This document shows positions 58,511-64,000 of a stretch of DNA of 64,000 bases, one piece after another. Made by a program: the position numbers and the translations under genes. The DNA is from Mallotus nudiflorus (Eukaryota > Streptophyta > Magnoliopsida > Malpighiales > Euphorbiaceae). Under the pieces are notes generated by a model. That model ran no database searches and was not told the origin of the DNA. It saw nothing but the letters and a program-made list of their open reading frames with translations. Location: assembly GCA_947683625.1 (NCBI GenBank), contig CANTUR010000673.1, forward strand, positions 1-64,000. Reading direction: 5' to 3'. Each line of letters begins with the position of its first letter. Within the stretch, counting starts at the first letter, position 1.

Positions 58511-60340
58511 TAACCGTCCTTTTCAATAACTAACATCTCGATAAACACATATTAGATTCTCAACTAAATTCTACTGTACTATTGCGCAAAAGTCCTAACG
58601 TAGCCGACTAGGTAGCACGTTCTACCATTATCCTTCAAATCAATCTTATAATTATTAAAATAATGAAAATGCATAATGTAAATGTGATAGCATCCATTTA
58701 TAGAGAAATATACGAATTATATACAAAAAATATACCAAATGTATACTGAAAATATACTAAATGTATACCAAATATATGATGGGTGTATATATCACAAATA
58801 TACAAAGTATATACTGAAAATAAACCAACTATATACCAAAGATATATCAAAATATATTTCACATTTAAGGAAGTAAATCATTCTTTAATACATTATAAAA
58901 ATTATGGATGCTTATTATTATGCATTCTACATGCAATGCATATATAATATAATAACTCACAGATTTTCGCTCCTCGAGATAGACTTGACGGGCCTGGTCC
59001 TGTAGGCCTTGGTCTTAATATAACTATAGAAAAAGTAAATGATAATAATAATATCAGAATAATTTTTAACTTATACTTCTTGGAATTCTAAAGAAAGACT
59101 TGATCTAAGAATCAAAACTCAAGATTGGCCCGATGTCACGTTTTATGAGAAGTCTACAAAAAAATCAGTAGAGTCTCCTCTGTAAAATGAATATCTCTCT
59201 GCTGAAAGTAATGCCGATCCTACAAGCAAACAAACTTCTATAGTCACAAGAGCTCAATGCCTTGGGTTGGGACCCTAAACTACATAATTCCCAACTAAGG
59301 TTCACAATTCACAATAAATATCAATATTTAATAATAACAATAATAATATACTAAAAATCATCAGTAAAATACCAATTATACAATATATTTAAATATGAAA
59401 AACATTAAAGTCAATTATTTTCAAAATAGTTAATAAAATCTCAAATATTTATAAAATATTAATAAAAATCCATTTTTCAAATATTCAATATAAAATAGTA
59501 AAATTCACAAATAATTATTCAAATAGGTTACATATATAATAAAAATAGTTAAAAACTTATTTATTCACAAAAATAGTATATAAAATTATTATTTGAATAT
59601 ATTTTCAAAAATTACTATTAATTAGTTAAAAATAGTAAATAATTCGTAAAAATTATTTTAATACTATTTATTGTTCCAAAATCATTTAAAACATATAATT
59701 TAACTATAATTTCAATAAAAATACATACTTTACCCATAAATCAAAAAATTACATAATACCAACTATTTTCCAAAAATTACTCAAAATTACTAAAATTTAT
59801 TTTCTCACTTCTAAAATTAATAACTTAAATTAACTGTACTAATTTAGCATAATTTCACTACAAAACACATAAAACACATAATTAATAAAAATTCATTTTA
59901 ATTATAAAAAATACAATAATTATACATAATTCAAATAAATTAAAAAAAAAACTAAAAAATATATTTAGGAAGCTTAAGATTGATATAACAATATTACTTA
60001 AAGAACTAATCATGAATCAAACACAATCAAGCTAAAAAAAATAAAAATCCTAACTAGACATAAACTAAACTTGAAGATAACTTACAAAAGGAGGGATTTA
60101 AGCTTAAATCAAGCTTGGAAATGGCTTCCTCGGAGCTCAAGGAGTCCAAAAAACCTAAGAACGCGAGAAAAGGTGGTCGGATTCTTACCAGAGCTACTAT
60201 AGTAGTAGGTGATGATCTCTGTTTTCCAACAGCTTCAAGGCTTCTTAACGGCGGGAGGAAGGGAGAATGAAGGGAGGATGATGGTGAGCTTCAAAGGTGC
60301 TGGTGGTGGCCGACGGCAACGCTGGGGGCTCTGGATGGTT

Positions 60341-60428
60341 ATTGTTGCGTCAGCAATGGCCGTAGGGAGAAGAAGAAGAAAAAAAAAGCGGGAGAGGGAG
60401 TTGACCCGAAAAAATGAGCTGACTTTCC

Positions 60429-60459
<31 letters not shown>

Positions 60460-60560
60460 CGTCAGTAATGGCCATAGGGAGAATAAGAAAAAAAAAGCGG
60501 GAGAGGGAGTTGACCCGAAAAAATGAGCTGACTTTCCATATATATATATATAATACTACA
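60341..60560. repeat. 111-bp tandem duplication ending in (TA)n
   Basis: ATTGTTGCGTCAG(C/T)AATGGC starts units at 60341 and 60452; each ends GAGCTGACTTTCCATATATA. The two differ at only a few bases, so the duplication is recent. The partner LTR lacks it. Confidence 0.92.
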
Positions 60561-60895
60561 TAACACATGCATAATACACATCTACATTATAATAATGACA
60601 ATAACAACAATAACAAATAATAATAATAATAATAACAACAACAACAACAACAACAATAATACTAACACATGCATAAAATAATACTATTAATAATAATATT
60701 TTAAAATGAATAATTACTGTTATATAATTCCTCAAAATATATTAAAATATTTAAATAAAATGAAGTAAAGTAAACATCAACACTGGAGTTCAATTAAATC
60801 ACATAAAATAATCATAATATATAGAAATTTAAAATATTATTAATACTGTATATCTCAAAATAATTTTATTTAATTTAAAATATTGGATCATTATA

Positions 60896-61864
60896 AATTT
60901 TTCCTATAAGCTTATCTCTAAAGTGATGGCAAACAGATTAAAGAATTGGCTCCCTGGATTAATCTTGAAATAGTAAATAGGATTTATAAATGGAAGACAT
61001 ATTCAAGAGAACATAATTATCAACCACGAAATTAACCATGCTTTGAGAAAAAGATTGAAAGGCCATAAGAGGCCCTTAAGTAAACTTAGCTAAAGCTTAT
61101 GATAGAGTGGATTGGAGCTTCTTAGAACAAATTCAACTACAACTGGGTTTTAACATCAGATGGGTGAACTTGATAATGACTTGTATGGAGATTGTTAGCT
61201 CAGTATTTTTTATTAATTGCAACCTTTCTCAGAATTTTAAGCCAACTAGGGGCTTAAGGCAAGGAGATCCCTTATCTCCCTACCTCTTCATTATGATGGA
61301 AGATTATTTATCTAGGCTTATGATCAAAGAGCAGCAACTAGGTAACATCAAAGGTATAAAAATCACCTGAAATTTCCCTATTATCACTCACTCTCTATTT
61401 ACAGATGATACCCTAGTGTATGGAGAAACTTCCTAACAAGAAATGGAGACTTATAAAGTGTTATTAGAGAAGTATATGCCAATCTTATGCCAAATATTTA
61501 ACCTAGACAAGTTAGAAATAACTTTCAGTGCTAATTCCAATCAAGAAGATCGAAGATGAGTGTGTGAGACTTTCGGCATCAAAGAAGTTTCTCTCTTATC
61601 AAAGTATCTAGGTATTCGTATGGAATGGGGACAAACAAAAAAGAAGATGTTTAGATTTTAGTGCAAAGAATTCAAGAAAAAAATCAAGGGTGGAAAAAAA
61701 AGTTTCTAACTCAAATAGGGCGAGAGATTATGATTAAAGCTATCCTCCAAGCTATGCCTTCTTTTATGATGTCTATTTTTAAGCTCCCTACATATGTTCT
61801 TTAAGACCTTGAAAAATTAATTAGAAGATTCTGGTGGAGTTAAGATACTGAAAAAAGGAAGCTT
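60896..61864 (+). pseudogene. LINE-2 copy, part 2: reverse transcriptase
   Basis: After the right AATTT duplication the LINE frame resumes: SYKLISKVMANRLKNWLPGL, AKAYDRVDWSFLEQIQLQLG (motif A), NCNLSQNFKPTRGLRQGDPL (motif B), LFTDDTLVYGE near 61398 (the FADD-type active site), then YLGIRMEWGQ and GREIMIKAILQAMPSFMMSIF from the thumb. It ends at 61864 where the Athila/Tat-type LTR begins. A few frameshifts and stops. Confidence 0.88.
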
Positions 61865-63241
61865 TGATGAGTGTGAAAAATGCATGTTATTAAGTAATTT
61901 TCGTTTTAGGAAAAATTCAATTTAAGTTAAGTTTATGTTTCTTTTATTCAGTTTTTATTTAGTTGAGTACTTACTGCATGTCTTATGTGTTTAATTATTT
62001 TTACGTATTAGTTGGTTTATTTTTGGTTGATTTTTATGTAATTAGGGAAGTCAAAGAACAGTAGAGGAAGGCTACATGGGAGCCGTGGGCACTTGAAGTG
62101 GGCTCGAAAAGCAATGGAGGTCAATATGCGATAATGCTGAAAAAGGGATGTGCACGGCCGTGCACAAAATGCAGATGGCCGTGCACAAAATGCACACGGC
62201 CGTGCGACTTGGTGATTGGAAAAATTCGGAGGTGAATTTAATTGCTGACTCATAAAGGACAAGATAGAGATTTCGCATGGCTGTAACCCTAGGGCTTGTA
62301 ATTAGGGTTTTATAAGAGGGTAGCCACCAGAAACAAAGATATAAATAGATTATTATTCATCACTTAAAGGATACATTATATTTTTTTAGAGAATATTCAG
62401 AGAGCAGTTTGGAAAAATAAGGATTTTTCTTGCTTATGTTAGTTTGAAGATTTGAGAGTAAGAATTAAAGAACATCAAGCTTCCTATTGAACAGGGGGTT
62501 TCTTCTATTCAATTGTGTTTATTCATCCTTAATTTTAATTTAATGATGATGTTTATTTTCTTTTATTCTTTTTCTTTATCTCTTACAATTGACATGAGTA
62601 GCTAAATTATTAGTTAGGGTTCTTATTGCAAATCAACCATGGGCTAATCACAATTAAACCTAAGCCATTAATCTAGATTCTTTGGTTGTTGTTGAACTTA
62701 ATGTCTTCTTAGGATTGATCACCCTTTGATTGAATATAAACAATAAAACTTGATCGAGAGATAGGTTGTATTGGATTTAAACAATAACTTGTTAGATGCT
62801 TTCTTAGTTGAGAAACACTTAAGTAACTAATATTGATTAAGGGTTAATGCTTAAACTGGGTTAACCGAACACTTAGTAGGCGAGAGCTTTAAATCTAAGA
62901 ACGTCAATGTACTTGGTTAATCATAGGGTTGTCTTAGGAGGAAAGCCTATGATTCTTGAGAAACCCTCAAATTGGATTAAGGTTAGATATGGCTTAGTAG
63001 TTAATTTATCTTAAATAAAGGTTGAACTTGTAATAAGAACCCTAGCTCTCTAAAGTGATTGTTATCTCATTGTGATTTTTGTGTTTTGTTTTAGTTTAAT
63101 TTTTAGTTTAATTAAAAATACCCTTTTTTGTTATTTAAACAAATAAACACAACTAGTATCACTGTAATAAATTTGCAATCTCTGTGGGATCGATATTTAA
63201 TTACTACTTGTACGAATCCGTATACTTATGGAAGACCATCA
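61865..63241 (+). repeat. 5' LTR of an Athila/Tat-type Gypsy element
   Basis: About 1377 bp from TGATGAGTGTG to CCATCA, interrupting the LINE. It is followed by a spacer and a tRNA-Asp-type primer site. It contains a TTTATAAG promoter motif (62309-62316), three GGCCGTGC repeats (62151-62207) and the ATGAGTAGCTAAAT block near 62593. The 3' end of the element lies beyond the window, so the second LTR cannot be compared; the left flank is AGCTT. Confidence 0.86.
62151..62207. repeat. GGCCGTGC repeat with 14-bp perfect palindrome
   Basis: TGCACGGCCGTGCA (62151-62164) is a perfect palindrome, followed by two more GGCCGTGC copies separated by CACAAAATGCA. The cluster is G+C-rich inside an AT-rich LTR and may be a regulatory element. 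Confidence 0.85.
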
Positions 63242-63247
63242 AGTTTT

Positions 63248-63266
63248 TGGCACCGTTGCCGGGGAT
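63248..63266 (+). promoter_or_regulatory. Primer binding site (tRNA-Asp type)
   Basis: TGGCACCGTTGCCGGGGAT matches the complement of the plant tRNA-Asp 3' end with one change (TGGCGCC expected). This primer is typical of Athila/Tat-group Gypsy elements. Confidence 0.92.
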
Positions 63267-63470
63267 TGCCAATTGATATTGTTAAGAATTTTGTGTTGTT
63301 TGATTTAGACGTTATTTTTTTTACTTTTGTTTTTTTTTAATTTTTATAGGAACGCTTGTTGTTGTATGCACATAACGCGTGGCACAAGCAGACAAGGAAT
63401 CTAGTTGATACCACTTGATTTAGAAATTGAGAAAACTATTCATAAAAGGAGAAGATAGAATAAAGATAGG

Positions 63471-64000
63471 ATGAATAGAGGGGAAGCACAAAATGGGCAA
63501 GATGGCCAAAATGGGCACGTTGCCCATAGAACTATGAAGGACTTTGTGAGTCCCAATGTCCAAAGAGACCAAACTCTGATTGTGAGGCCAGCGGTTGTTG
63601 CAAACAACTTTGAAATCAAACCCACCATGATCCAAATGATTCAAAACTCACAATTTAGTGGCTTACCACATGAGGATCCAATTGGTCATATGACAAGATT
63701 TTTGGAGTATTTTTCGACTTTCAAGATGAATGGAGTACAACCAGAAGCAATTAGGCTCATCCTTTTTCCATTTTCATTTATGGATAGAGCAAAAAGATGG
63801 TTCACTAGCTTAGTGCCTAACTCTATAAACACATGGCAGGAGCTTTATACATCCTTTTTCAATAAGTACTTTCCACCAACTAAAGTACTCAAAATTAGAA
63901 ATGAAATCAACTCTTTCTATCAAAGAGATGATGAAAGTTTTTATGAGTGCTGGGATAGATTCAAGGATCTTCAGCGACAATGTCCACCACAGCTGATTCC
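63471..64000 (+). CDS. gag: Athila/Tat-type gag, 5' part (runs off window)
   Basis: An open frame from the ATG at 63471 (preceded in frame by a TAG at 63456) continues without a stop to the window end, 176 complete codons. It starts MNRGEAQNGQDGQNG, then holds the retrotrans_gag domain (PF03732): FSGLPHEDPIGHMTRFLEYF, FKMNGVQPEAIRLILFPFSF, AKRWFTSLVPNSINTW, FFNKYFPPTKVLKIRNEI and ECWDRFKDLQRQCP. These are hallmarks of Athila/Tat gag, the particle-forming protein. It is 205 bp downstream of the primer site, as expected. Being intact here, it may belong to a young, possibly coding-competent copy. Confidence 0.92.
   Translation, partial: MNRGEAQNGQDGQNGHVAHRTMKDFVSPNVQRDQTLIVRPAVVANNFEIKPTMIQMIQNSQFSGLPHEDPIGHMTRFLEYFSTFKMNGVQPEAIRLILFPFSFMDRAKRWFTSLVPNSINTWQELYTSFFNKYFPPTKVLKIRNEINSFYQRDDESFYECWDRFKDLQRQCPPQLI

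Larger units (their letters stand above)
49748..60895 (-). mobile_element. Complete chromodomain Gypsy (Tekay/Del-like) retrotransposon
   Basis: 11,148 bp on the minus strand, inserted in a LINE RT gene. Exact AATTT duplications flank it (49743-49747, 60896-60900). LTRs are 49748-52664 and 57668-60895; the primer site, gag, protease, RT, RNase H, integrase and chromodomain lie between, in Gypsy order. The C-terminal chromodomain, initiator-Met-type primer site and very long LTRs point to the Tekay (Del) lineage of chromoviruses. The LTR family is the one that left solo LTRs A and B. Many nonsense codons occur. The outer LTR ends read TA instead of the CA/TG seen internally, showing point decay. 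Confidence 0.93.
57668..60895 (-). repeat. 5' LTR of the chromodomain Gypsy
   Basis: 3228 bp. It keeps the block order of solo LTRs A and B. It has three copies of the 55-bp internal repeat (about 58360-58510) where the others have two, and a local 111-bp duplication at 60341-60560. Confidence 0.93.

Noticed and set aside
60209..60526. 105-codon Arg/Gly-rich frame, similar to short frames at 19794-20109 and 26974-27287
   Set aside because: All lie in the G+C-rich LTR leader; frames differ between copies, so composition rather than coding explains them.
49748..60895. Reading the two long direct repeats as two unrelated solo LTRs
   Set aside because: A primer site, a polypurine tract, Gypsy genes in order and matching AATTT flanks show one complete element.

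Overview
The window is nuclear DNA of a flowering plant, most likely a eudicot; the species cannot be fixed from the sequence. It is AT-rich and repeat-dominated. It shows plant LTR-retrotransposon lineages (a Sirevirus-type Copia, a chromodomain Gypsy, an Athila/Tat-type Gypsy), plant L1-type LINEs that carry an RNase H domain, long foldback elements and microsatellites. The only apparently intact host gene is a DUF247 gene on the minus strand (44382-46394). A CYP81-like cytochrome P450 pseudogene lies at 22775-24107.

Layout. 1-6539: a possible small exon, a hairpin-bearing 240-bp tandem repeat split by a probable solo LTR, a 1.64-kb inverted-repeat element (2959-4602), a 100-bp poly-C tract and a decayed gag. 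6540-16478: a complete 9.9-kb minus-strand Sirevirus-type Copia element with 1.5-kb LTRs, flanking AAAAT duplications, PBS and PPT. Its gag-pol is broken by three TGG-to-stop changes and two frameshifts. It sits in an older LTR (16484-18620). 19314-22556 and 26539-29774: two solo LTRs of one 3.2-kb Gypsy LTR family. 22775-24107: the P450 pseudogene, cut by a small Copia LTR (24108-24474). 25010-42510: an old LINE in pieces, split by a foldback element (itself split by a solo LTR), by a scrambled Copia block with opposing orientations, and by a gene-less LTR element. 44382-46394: DUF247 gene. 48228-49747 and 60896-61864: a second LINE, split by a complete 11.1-kb chromodomain Gypsy (49748-60895, AATTT duplications, minus strand). 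61865-64000: 5' LTR, tRNA-Asp-type PBS and start of gag of an Athila/Tat-type element that runs off the window.

The elements form a stratigraphy. The LINEs are oldest; foldback and LTR elements went into them; the Sirevirus element, with nearly identical LTRs, is among the youngest. I found no CRISPR array, no bacterial-type operon and no convincing new enzymatic system. The most unusual items are the large foldback loci, an inversion confined to one LTR of a pair, splice-like signals within the 3.2-kb LTR family, the all-tryptophan nonsense pattern in the Sirevirus element, and the long acidic N-terminal extension of the DUF247 protein.
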